From Phytopythium helicoides (taxonomy: Eukaryota; Oomycota; Peronosporomycetes; Pythiales; Pythiaceae): a stretch of DNA of 64,000 nt. Below are positions 1 to 9,107 of the stretch, one piece after another. The notes under the pieces were generated by a model. That model saw nothing but the letters and a program-made list of their open reading frames with translations. It was not told the DNA's origin and ran no database searches. The position numbers and the translations under genes were made by a program. Position 1 is the stretch's first letter. The number at the start of each line of letters is the position of its first letter. The DNA is taken from NCBI GenBank assembly GCA_024867545.1, contig JANFNE010000013.1, positions 744,001 to 808,000 of the forward strand. The letters run 5' to 3'.

Positions 1-971
1 CTCTTGTCTTCCAGCAGCAAAAAGTCCCGGAGCTTTGCGCTCTTCCAACCCAACCAACTCGGTGTCTGCATCGCCATCCAGCTCAAACCAACATATCGAC
101 CGTCACCAATCTCTGAGCATTCTGGACGCTCTTCTGACATATCCATAAGCGCATGCAGCCTTCTCACTTCAGTCATGTCCGGGTTCATCAAGGAGGCGAT
201 GTCGTCACTTTTAGATCCGAGTAGCTCGGTGAGCTCCGCTATGGTGCCTCGAACTTTGCGAAATCCGAGGAAACGCAGTCGGTCTGACGATTTGTCCTTG
301 CTGGACCGGCGGGTCTCTCTTGACTCTCGACTGGCATCGAGCTGAAAGACCTTCGTTCCACAGTCGTTCTCGACCAAGGTGTAACCATCGATATGGGTCG
401 GAACCGCGTCAGACAGCAAAGTTCCTAGTCGTGTCGCTGAGCGGAGGCACTGGTGCTCATACATGACGTCTAGCATCCGACACGCGCGACGCGCCAAAGC
501 CCGACTGTTCTTGTCTGCGACGTGCAGTAACAGCGATCGATCGCCATCAGAGAGCTTGGATTCGGACGTATTGGCGCAAATCGAACGCGAGTACTGAGGG
601 GAGTCGTATGCAGTCGCCGTCATCCGGCGCGGAGAAAGCGAGTTGGTGGTGGTCAGGTGTTGAGATCGTCTCCATTGTGTCAACCTTCTCGCTCCGATAG
701 ACGTAGCTGTCTCCGTTGTGGTCTCGCAGCGCCTCCGGAGAGGAACCTTGTTGCCAACGTTGGCAGAGTCGCAGCTCGCGCTCCGGCTACTTCGCGTGCT
801 GAGCTTTGCCGTGCAATCCCACCGCGGTGATTCAAGACCCGTGGGGCTCTCAACCGCCAATGACTCGAACGAGCCCATACCAATTGTCGCTGACTTCTGT
901 CTGGCGAGCGCTTGAGATTCTCGTCGGAGTTCCTCAATGCGGAGCAACACAGAAGTAGTGCGCTCGTCCAT
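1..971 (-). CDS. START-like domain protein, 3' end outside window
   Basis: An open frame of 323 codons runs on the minus strand from an ATG at 969-971 off the left edge of the window, so the C-terminus is missing. The first ~110 residues are low-complexity and Ser/Thr/Arg-rich. The later part contains HVADKNSRALARRACRMLD, then VENDCGTKVFQLD, and ends in a Trp-rich stretch (SWLGWKSAKLRDFLLLED). That ending resembles the START-like lipid-binding domains, often paired with FYVE fingers, that are abundant in oomycetes. No FYVE finger is seen in the visible part. The same frame has a TAG at 1017-1019, which limits the start to 971 unless an upstream exon exists. The START assignment rests on motif resemblance only. 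It could instead be another oomycete-specific family. Confidence 0.6.
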   Translation of the reverse strand, partial: MDERTTSVLLRIEELRRESQALARQKSATIGMGSFESLAVESPTGLESPRWDCTAKLSTRSSRSASCDSANVGNKVPLRRRCETTTETATSIGARRLTQWRRSQHLTTTNSLSPRRMTATAYDSPQYSRSICANTSESKLSDGDRSLLLHVADKNSRALARRACRMLDVMYEHQCLRSATRLGTLLSDAVPTHIDGYTLVENDCGTKVFQLDASRESRETRRSSKDKSSDRLRFLGFRKVRGTIAELTELLGSKSDDIASLMNPDMTEVRRLHALMDMSEERPECSEIGDGRYVGLSWMAMQTPSWLGWKSAKLRDFLLLEDK

Positions 972-2223
972 GGCTGACTGTGTACGATCACTTCTCGCTG
1001 GGAGCCGTGAAGGTGACTACCCGCGACCTCCTCCGAAGCGTTGCTCGCCAGAAAGTTGGGAAATGACAGGAGATCCCAACCAACCGCGCTCGACCAGAGG
1101 ACTCCATATCGCTCGCGAGGTGGCCGCGGCAGCTGCCAACACGACTGGCCACAGCTTCAAGGGTGTTCGCCCGCTGCTCAGCAAGTGCGCCAACCGAAGA
1201 AAAACGGTGGCAGACTGGGCGTCAGCCTCCGACCACAGGTGTCCATGATTCATGAGCAGTGCGCGTGAAAGGCTATCTGTCATTGCGGCCGCGACATTTG
1301 TCCGAGGAAGTCGGAGCCGGATCACTTAGGGTGGTATTGAAGTCATCACAGTGCGAGACACTTTACGAGGGACGTACTGGACACTTGGCACCCGTGGGAT
1401 CCGCATGGAGAGGCTCGACCGCCGTGTTTCTGGAACAAACATGCCAGCGCAGGTGGCCGGAGGCGAAGCAGAGGCGCTGCTTGTGGGCCTCACGATCTAG
1501 GATGCGCGTCTCTCCTCGCGATGAGGTCGGGTAGCATCGCCATTTCGACCGCTTCCGGCATTCGGTCCGTCGTGGGATAATCGTCAGTGCTGTGGCGTCG
1601 CCACTGAGCGAACCCATCGCGGATTTTCGTCACTGCCACGAGCGAATGATGGCGTTCAAGATGGTTCGACCGTGTCGCCGGATCTGGATGTTCTTGGCAG
1701 ACCGTGCAGTTCCAGCAGCCGTTTGAGTGTTTGACGGAAATCGCGTAAGCTCGCGGACAGGCGCTCATATGGATTGCTGCTGAGTGGAGAGATTCCAATT
1801 GATTGAGCAGGAAGACCTAGAGACCGCTTACTTGAGGAGCCATCTCGTTCGAAGAAAAAAAAAAAAATCGTGGGGCATTTGAGGTGGCTCGATGGAGTTC
1901 ATCGCGCAGGAATCGTTGAGCTTAGTTCGCGATTCAGGATTCTGACACAAGACCTCTCGATACTTGCGCGGAACAGTATCCTTCTCATGCAAAGCTGAAG
2001 CTGTGTTCCCTTGCATGGGCAACAAAACCTCAAATGGACGTCGATACCTGATGTATCTACCTTTTACAAAACATCATACGAATGTAAGCGGCGAACAAAT
2101 ATGATCTTGATCTCGACAGCTGTACAACTCAAGTGCTTATCTAGAGATATTACGGTACAGCATCTCGCCACTGCGTTCCGCTCGTTCACGCGATAAGTTG
2201 CAAATCAATGGCTATTGATTCCC
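972..2223. other. Intergenic region, no convincing gene
   Basis: This is the gap between the START-like gene and the left GH3 repeat arm. A minus-strand frame at 1490-1798 (102 codons) contains a CTVC...H-x3-H pattern that vaguely recalls a C2H2 finger, but it has no other support. An A-tract lies near 1853-1867. No RNA gene or repeat was recognised. Confidence 0.4.
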
Positions 2224-4881
2224 ACCGCATTGTGCAATTACATCAGCGGCGCCAGCGACAGGTACGGGTGCTCGCCAGTGTTGATGTTGAACGTCGCGCA
2301 CAGAGGGTTGGCAGGCATCGACGAGTTGTACACATTGCACTCCGTCTCCGGCTTAATGGCGATCACGTAGTCCGCATCCTCCGCAACCAGCTTCAGACCC
2401 TGACCGATCTGAGGGTAGTACACGCTCCAGTCCTCCGCCGTCAGCGTGAATGACACCGTCGTCGACTCGCCCGCCTCCAGACTGATCTTGTTGAACTTCT
2501 TCAACATCTTCGTCTCCGGAATCATGAACGATCGGAACGGCTGCGTGATGAACAGCATGACGGTTTCCTTGCCAGACACCGATCCAGAGTTGGTCACCGT
2601 GACCGACACGTTGATCGCATCCGAGCTCGAGGTGACGTTGTGAGTGCTGAGCGTGAGGTCCGAGTAGTTGAAGGTCGTGTAGCTGAGGCCGGTGCCAAAG
2701 TCCCATTGGTTTTCACAGTAGAAGTAGCTCCTACCATTCGAGCATCTGGTGCTCACGTAGTGGTTGTACGGGATAGCGACGTTCGCCTGATCCTTCGGGT
2801 ACGTGATCGGGAGACGACCACTAGGGTTCACCTCGCCATACAGAATCTCCGCAACAGCCTTGCCGCCCTGCTCGCATGCAAGAAGACCGTGCACGATCGC
2901 GTGTACATTCTCCGGCAAGTCACCAAGAAGACGCGGACGACCCTCGAACAGCACCACGATGACCTTTGTGCCAGTCGCCGCCAGCTCCTTCACGTACTCG
3001 ATCTGACCGTACGGCAGCGCCAGGTCGTTGATGTCTCCGGGTTTCTCGGCGTACGTCGGCTCGCCGATGACTGCGATGGTGTATTCGGCCTGAGCTGCGA
3101 GCTGCTTGGCGGTGGCGAGGTCTGCGTCCGAGTAGGATCCGTTGGTGTAGAGTCCGTTGAAGTATGTGACGCTGCCATTGCCAACGATGTTCTCGATTCC
3201 GGTCTTGACTGTGATACCGTACGGGAACAGCTGCTCCTGATCCGAGTATCCTTGCCACCTATTTGACCAGCCGCCACATTGAAGACCAATGTTGTCCGCA
3301 GAAGGACCCGTAAGGAAGACGGACTGTCCGCTGGGTAGAGGCAGAGTACTGTCGTTGTTCTGGAGCAGCACAATCGACTCGCGAGCGAGTTCCAGCGCAG
3401 CCGCGACATCGTCGGCGTTGCCTACGAGCTCGACGTTCTCCTCACCAGGTACAGGGTTGTCGTACAAACCGATGCGGAGCTTGGTCTTGACAACACGCCG
3501 AGCAGACTCACGAATACGGCTAATGATCTCGGGATCTTCACTGAGAAGTAGCTCCGACCCGTTCGTGAACGAGGTGTCAGCGGCAACCATGCTCATATCG
3601 AGTGACGTGCGCGTGATAGACATACGCACGGCTTCATCGGTGTTACGAGCCACACGGTGCCACGTGTTGAGGTTGTTGATCTCATGGTAGTCCGACACGA
3701 CGAAGCCATCGAAGCCGAGGTCGTTGCGCAGCAAGTCATTCATTAGCTTGGAGTTTGCCACTGTCGGCATGCCGTTCATGGAGATGTAGTTTTCCATTGC
3801 TGTGAGCACGCCAGCATCGATCGCAGCACGAAATTGAGGCATGTAGTAGTTGAGAAGCTCGAAGTCGGTCATCACAACACCATCGCGGTCATGACCAGTC
3901 GGTGTCTTCGAGTAGCCGATGAAATGCTTCATGCAAGCTGCGGAGCCGTTGATGCTCTGAATACCGCGGATGATCGCACTCCCCATAGTGGCAACCAAGT
4001 GTGTGTCCTCACCAAACGTCTCATATGTACGAGCCCACAGCGGGTTGCGTGAGATCTCGAGAATTGGTCCGAACACCCACGAGATACCAGCGGCTATGGT
4101 GTCACGAGCAGCAACACGGCCCATCTCGTACACGAGGTCGGGGTTGAACGACGCACCGCCGTTGATCTGATGACCGAACTTGACCGTGTTGCCGACGAAG
4201 CCAGCGCCATGTACAGAGTCGAGACCGTAGATCATGGGGTGTCCGTCATTCTCTTCGAGCGTGATCTTCTGGATGGTGTTGATTGCAACACGCCACTGCT
4301 CAGCATCCCATGCGTACGTCCCATTGAGCGGACCGTTGACGAAGGGTGGGCTAAGGTACGAGCCGACGCCAAGACGAGCGTATCTGCGCACTAGGTCTTC
4401 GTCAACAAGGTGCGAGTCATTGAGGAGCACCGAGATGTCGATTTGGGTCATCTGACCGATGAGCTGCTGCGTGGTCATGGTCGCTACGATGGCGTCGGCT
4501 TGCGAGTCCCATTCGTCCCATGCGGAGACAGCAGTGAGTCCTAGGCTCGCCACGACGGCCGCGCGCAGCCACGAGGTCAGCATGGTAGTCTTGCGAACTG
4601 GTGAAGAGAGGCTGATGGGATACTTGTTGGAGGTGGTTTGCACACTTGCAGGTAAAAGGCAAAGTGGGTAAAGTGAGAGCTCGGTGTGCTCGGGTTTCAA
4701 AAGGACTTGGTAGAAAGACAAAGGCTCTCATGGAGGAGTACTCGCTGTCTTGCCGACCAATCGCCTCAAGACCTCGATCTCACCCGACAAGCTACTAACT
4801 CAGCGCATAGCAGTGCACGGCAGCTTGTCTGCTTGGTTGAACTTGGCGCGTGTGTTGATGGACCTCACGGGATTGTGAAAC
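2224..4881. repeat. Left arm of GH3 inverted repeat
   Basis: This 2,658-bp arm is the reverse complement of 6023-8680; paired coordinates sum to 10904 throughout. It contains the complete GH3 gene plus about 300 bp of upstream and 14 bp of downstream sequence. Only a handful of substitutions were noticed: one just after the stop, one in a GAT/GAC Asp codon near the C-terminus, and a cluster of three in an Ala-Asp-Asp-Val stretch near 3406-3415. All the coding changes are silent. No indel was seen. Confidence 0.93.
2238..4583 (-). CDS. Secreted GH3 family beta-glucosidase (left copy)
   Basis: The gene encodes a 781-aa glycoside hydrolase family 3 enzyme, predicted to release glucose from beta-glucosides or glucan oligomers outside the cell. 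The ATG at 4581-4583 is preferred because it begins a signal peptide (MLTSWLRAAVVASLGLTAVSA); the frame stays open 46 codons further upstream, but that part looks like 5' UTR. The GH3 N-terminal barrel carries KHFIGY near residue 219. The VVSDY motif supplies the presumed catalytic nucleophile at Asp298. The GH3 C-terminal domain and a fibronectin-III-like tail (NVSVTVTNSGS) follow. Many N-x-S/T sites fit secretion. The gene is intronless and of normal length for the family. Its protein is identical to that of the mirror copy at 6321-8666. Confidence 0.93.
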   Translation of the reverse strand: MLTSWLRAAVVASLGLTAVSAWDEWDSQADAIVATMTTQQLIGQMTQIDISVLLNDSHLVDEDLVRRYARLGVGSYLSPPFVNGPLNGTYAWDAEQWRVAINTIQKITLEENDGHPMIYGLDSVHGAGFVGNTVKFGHQINGGASFNPDLVYEMGRVAARDTIAAGISWVFGPILEISRNPLWARTYETFGEDTHLVATMGSAIIRGIQSINGSAACMKHFIGYSKTPTGHDRDGVVMTDFELLNYYMPQFRAAIDAGVLTAMENYISMNGMPTVANSKLMNDLLRNDLGFDGFVVSDYHEINNLNTWHRVARNTDEAVRMSITRTSLDMSMVAADTSFTNGSELLLSEDPEIISRIRESARRVVKTKLRIGLYDNPVPGEENVELVGNADDVAAALELARESIVLLQNNDSTLPLPSGQSVFLTGPSADNIGLQCGGWSNRWQGYSDQEQLFPYGITVKTGIENIVGNGSVTYFNGLYTNGSYSDADLATAKQLAAQAEYTIAVIGEPTYAEKPGDINDLALPYGQIEYVKELAATGTKVIVVLFEGRPRLLGDLPENVHAIVHGLLACEQGGKAVAEILYGEVNPSGRLPITYPKDQANVAIPYNHYVSTRCSNGRSYFYCENQWDFGTGLSYTTFNYSDLTLSTHNVTSSSDAINVSVTVTNSGSVSGKETVMLFITQPFRSFMIPETKMLKKFNKISLEAGESTTVSFTLTAEDWSVYYPQIGQGLKLVAEDADYVIAIKPETECNVYNSSMPANPLCATFNINTGEHPYLSLAPLM

Positions 4882-6022
4882 GTTCTGTTCGACTGATGCA
4901 CCGCGTCTGGATTTGTTTGATGCTTTGTTCCTACATGGATAGTCATCGCTGGTGCAATGAAATCTTGATTCTTGCGTTCCCGTTGAGATGTACAAGTGAT
5001 GACTACCTGAAGTCGAGTAATGAAGTATGGGCATAGCGACAGAGGAAGCAAAGCGCAGCGGTTGATCTTCAGTTGATTTCTTGCGCACTTCGACCTGATC
5101 GAGTGATTTACACTGCAGAGATCGTAAACATTTGAGGAACCGTAAACTTCACTACAGTTCTAGTTACGCTAATGCCCATCAAGTGCACTTTCCTTTCCCG
5201 GGATTAGGAAGTCGCGAAGCATTGAACGTGGAGGCATGCAGTGGCCGTGGTGTTAATAATTCCATACGACTATGTAGTTCTCTGTCTGAGAAGGAAACGA
5301 TGAGCTTGCAACTGAAAATCTTGGTCTGCTGGGGTTCGGCACCGACCTTTTGTTCGCTAAAGTTAGCTCAGGTTCCTACGTGTACCTGGAACCTAGGCGT
5401 ATCTAGCAGGCGTCGCGATGATCGATCTTCAACCAGATGGACACTCCGCGTCCAACTCACGTTATGAGTTCTCATCAACTTTTGAAGTTGTCCGGTTGTC
5501 ATCTACTTGATTCATTTGTCGTTTACGGGGTCAGCCTGATTACGGGGCTCCAAGTCTCACTTGCTCAATTTTGAAGACTTGAAAAGACCTCCAGGTTGCC
5601 GACTCCAGTGCTCTACTGTACTGGGATTTCCTTGGATTTGGGACGGATCTTTCCCACTTCTCTAGGACTGCAAAACTTCGTTATGACACCTACATTTCAT
5701 TCTGTTCATCTAAACCTCCTAAGCTGTTAATAGTTGCAAATTAATCATCTTCAGAATTTCACTGGGGACCACTTGTCGAGCTAGTCCGCCTGGTCTTTGC
5801 CCTTCGCGCTTTCTTGTGAGCATGGACTACTCACCCCTTACACACTTTAGTGGTCGTTGTCTATATCACCCTGCGCCACAGCCTACTGTACACCAGGCAC
5901 GATCCCGGCAAGAGACATAACAAGAGGCGGAGCAAACGATTGTGAACTCACGCCGTACCAAGAGTAAACACCAACTCAGTGCAATAATTGTCGCCGCATT
6001 CCATGACCAGGAAAACCAAAGG
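4882..6022. promoter_or_regulatory. Spacer between GH3 copies, divergent promoter region
   Basis: This unique 1,141-bp sequence separates the 5' ends of the two GH3 genes. Each gene also has about 300 bp of upstream sequence inside its own arm, so the proximal promoters are identical while the distal ones differ. No convincing coding sequence was seen; the longest frames are short and unrecognisable. A promoter role is inferred from position only. Confidence 0.5.
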
Positions 6023-8680
6023 GTTTCACAATCCCGTGAGGTCCATCAACACACGCGCCAAGTTCAACCAAGCAGACAAGCTGCCGTGCACTGCTATGCG
6101 CTGAGTTAGTAGCTTGTCGGGTGAGATCGAGGTCTTGAGGCGATTGGTCGGCAAGACAGCGAGTACTCCTCCATGAGAGCCTTTGTCTTTCTACCAAGTC
6201 CTTTTGAAACCCGAGCACACCGAGCTCTCACTTTACCCACTTTGCCTTTTACCTGCAAGTGTGCAAACCACCTCCAACAAGTATCCCATCAGCCTCTCTT
6301 CACCAGTTCGCAAGACTACCATGCTGACCTCGTGGCTGCGCGCGGCCGTCGTGGCGAGCCTAGGACTCACTGCTGTCTCCGCATGGGACGAATGGGACTC
6401 GCAAGCCGACGCCATCGTAGCGACCATGACCACGCAGCAGCTCATCGGTCAGATGACCCAAATCGACATCTCGGTGCTCCTCAATGACTCGCACCTTGTT
6501 GACGAAGACCTAGTGCGCAGATACGCTCGTCTTGGCGTCGGCTCGTACCTTAGCCCACCCTTCGTCAACGGTCCGCTCAATGGGACGTACGCATGGGATG
6601 CTGAGCAGTGGCGTGTTGCAATCAACACCATCCAGAAGATCACGCTCGAAGAGAATGACGGACACCCCATGATCTACGGTCTCGACTCTGTACATGGCGC
6701 TGGCTTCGTCGGCAACACGGTCAAGTTCGGTCATCAGATCAACGGCGGTGCGTCGTTCAACCCCGACCTCGTGTACGAGATGGGCCGTGTTGCTGCTCGT
6801 GACACCATAGCCGCTGGTATCTCGTGGGTGTTCGGACCAATTCTCGAGATCTCACGCAACCCGCTGTGGGCTCGTACATATGAGACGTTTGGTGAGGACA
6901 CACACTTGGTTGCCACTATGGGGAGTGCGATCATCCGCGGTATTCAGAGCATCAACGGCTCCGCAGCTTGCATGAAGCATTTCATCGGCTACTCGAAGAC
7001 ACCGACTGGTCATGACCGCGATGGTGTTGTGATGACCGACTTCGAGCTTCTCAACTACTACATGCCTCAATTTCGTGCTGCGATCGATGCTGGCGTGCTC
7101 ACAGCAATGGAAAACTACATCTCCATGAACGGCATGCCGACAGTGGCAAACTCCAAGCTAATGAATGACTTGCTGCGCAACGACCTCGGCTTCGATGGCT
7201 TCGTCGTGTCGGACTACCATGAGATCAACAACCTCAACACGTGGCACCGTGTGGCTCGTAACACCGATGAAGCCGTGCGTATGTCTATCACGCGCACGTC
7301 ACTCGATATGAGCATGGTTGCCGCTGACACCTCGTTCACGAACGGGTCGGAGCTACTTCTCAGTGAAGATCCCGAGATCATTAGCCGTATTCGTGAGTCT
7401 GCTCGGCGTGTTGTCAAGACCAAGCTCCGCATCGGTTTGTACGACAATCCTGTACCTGGTGAGGAGAACGTCGAGCTCGTAGGCAACGCTGATGACGTCG
7501 CGGCTGCGCTGGAACTCGCTCGCGAGTCGATTGTGCTGCTCCAGAACAACGACAGTACTCTGCCTCTACCCAGCGGACAGTCCGTCTTCCTTACGGGTCC
7601 TTCTGCGGACAACATTGGTCTTCAATGTGGCGGCTGGTCAAATAGGTGGCAAGGATACTCGGATCAGGAGCAGCTGTTCCCGTACGGTATCACAGTCAAG
7701 ACCGGAATCGAGAACATCGTTGGCAATGGCAGCGTCACATACTTCAACGGACTCTACACCAACGGATCCTACTCGGACGCAGACCTCGCCACCGCCAAGC
7801 AGCTCGCAGCTCAGGCCGAATACACCATCGCAGTCATCGGCGAGCCGACGTACGCCGAGAAACCCGGAGACATCAACGACCTGGCGCTGCCGTACGGTCA
7901 GATCGAGTACGTGAAGGAGCTGGCGGCGACTGGCACAAAGGTCATCGTGGTGCTGTTCGAGGGTCGTCCGCGTCTTCTTGGTGACTTGCCGGAGAATGTA
8001 CACGCGATCGTGCACGGTCTTCTTGCATGCGAGCAGGGCGGCAAGGCTGTTGCGGAGATTCTGTATGGCGAGGTGAACCCTAGTGGTCGTCTCCCGATCA
8101 CGTACCCGAAGGATCAGGCGAACGTCGCTATCCCGTACAACCACTACGTGAGCACCAGATGCTCGAATGGTAGGAGCTACTTCTACTGTGAAAACCAATG
8201 GGACTTTGGCACCGGCCTCAGCTACACGACCTTCAACTACTCGGACCTCACGCTCAGCACTCACAACGTCACCTCGAGCTCGGATGCGATCAACGTGTCG
8301 GTCACGGTGACCAACTCTGGATCGGTGTCTGGCAAGGAAACCGTCATGCTGTTCATCACGCAGCCGTTCCGATCGTTCATGATTCCGGAGACGAAGATGT
8401 TGAAGAAGTTCAACAAGATCAGTCTGGAGGCGGGCGAGTCGACGACGGTGTCATTCACGCTGACGGCGGAGGACTGGAGCGTGTACTACCCTCAGATCGG
8501 TCAGGGTCTGAAGCTGGTTGCGGAGGACGCGGACTACGTGATCGCCATTAAGCCGGAGACGGAGTGCAATGTGTACAACTCGTCGATGCCTGCCAACCCT
8601 CTGTGCGCGACGTTCAACATCAACACTGGCGAGCACCCGTACCTGTCGCTGGCGCCGCTGATGTAATTGCATAATGCGGT
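6023..8680. repeat. Right arm of GH3 inverted repeat
   Basis: Mirror of 2224-4881 at near-perfect identity over 2,658 bp. Identity ends abruptly on the spacer side (4881/6023) and 14 bp past the stop codon on the outer side (2224/8680). Confidence 0.93.
6321..8666 (+). CDS. Secreted GH3 family beta-glucosidase (right copy)
   Basis: This is the second copy of the 781-aa GH3 enzyme, on the opposite strand and head-to-head with the first. The start was chosen at the ATG that opens the signal peptide (6321-6323). The signal peptide, KHFIGY, the VVSDY nucleophile (Asp298) and the fibronectin-III-like C-terminus are all unchanged. The amino-acid sequence matches the left copy completely; the few DNA differences are silent. 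Either the duplication is recent or gene conversion keeps the arms alike. Both copies look functional. Confidence 0.93.
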   Translation: MLTSWLRAAVVASLGLTAVSAWDEWDSQADAIVATMTTQQLIGQMTQIDISVLLNDSHLVDEDLVRRYARLGVGSYLSPPFVNGPLNGTYAWDAEQWRVAINTIQKITLEENDGHPMIYGLDSVHGAGFVGNTVKFGHQINGGASFNPDLVYEMGRVAARDTIAAGISWVFGPILEISRNPLWARTYETFGEDTHLVATMGSAIIRGIQSINGSAACMKHFIGYSKTPTGHDRDGVVMTDFELLNYYMPQFRAAIDAGVLTAMENYISMNGMPTVANSKLMNDLLRNDLGFDGFVVSDYHEINNLNTWHRVARNTDEAVRMSITRTSLDMSMVAADTSFTNGSELLLSEDPEIISRIRESARRVVKTKLRIGLYDNPVPGEENVELVGNADDVAAALELARESIVLLQNNDSTLPLPSGQSVFLTGPSADNIGLQCGGWSNRWQGYSDQEQLFPYGITVKTGIENIVGNGSVTYFNGLYTNGSYSDADLATAKQLAAQAEYTIAVIGEPTYAEKPGDINDLALPYGQIEYVKELAATGTKVIVVLFEGRPRLLGDLPENVHAIVHGLLACEQGGKAVAEILYGEVNPSGRLPITYPKDQANVAIPYNHYVSTRCSNGRSYFYCENQWDFGTGLSYTTFNYSDLTLSTHNVTSSSDAINVSVTVTNSGSVSGKETVMLFITQPFRSFMIPETKMLKKFNKISLEAGESTTVSFTLTAEDWSVYYPQIGQGLKLVAEDADYVIAIKPETECNVYNSSMPANPLCATFNINTGEHPYLSLAPLM

Positions 8681-9107
8681 ATGTAGCATTTGAATCTGGA
8701 CGCACTCGTTGGTTGTCTGGGGTAGAGATTGGCTGACAGCATGGCGTTGAGTTATCAGCCGGAGAATGATAATAGGTACTATCTTACTGATTGACAGGTT
8801 TACGATAGCACGCTTGGCTGAGACCTGGGCGATGTTGTCACTGCTCATGGTGTTGTATCTCGATTCGTCAATATTTTTCATAACCTGTTCGATTTGTCGA
8901 TGCCCTGGCCACTCGCCTGGCCCAACAGGTGCTTTAACCCGGAGGGGGAGTATCGAAGCAGCAAAATATTGATTAGCGGGTCAAAAGGCGTTATCGCCGT
9001 CGCCAACACCACTGACGTCGTCAGCAGATGTAACCAAGCAAGCGGGTTGCCTTCTTGTTCGATTCACACAGAAAATTTTCATTGAAATATGCTTTTGAAA
9101 AGTCCTA
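8681..9107. other. Intergenic, tail-to-tail between GH3 and kinase
   Basis: Two genes converge here (GH3 on plus, kinase on minus). No gene, repeat or RNA is recognisable, and the segment should hold both 3' ends. Confidence 0.5.

Noticed and set aside
1017..1325. Possible N-terminal part of the START-like gene in the same frame
   Set aside because: Separated by an in-frame TAG at 1017-1019, and its translation shows no domain continuity.
4584..4721. N-terminal extension of 46 codons for the GH3 enzymes
   Set aside because: It would bury the signal peptide. The internal ATG at 4583 (and 6321 in the mirror copy) gives a standard secreted GH3 start.
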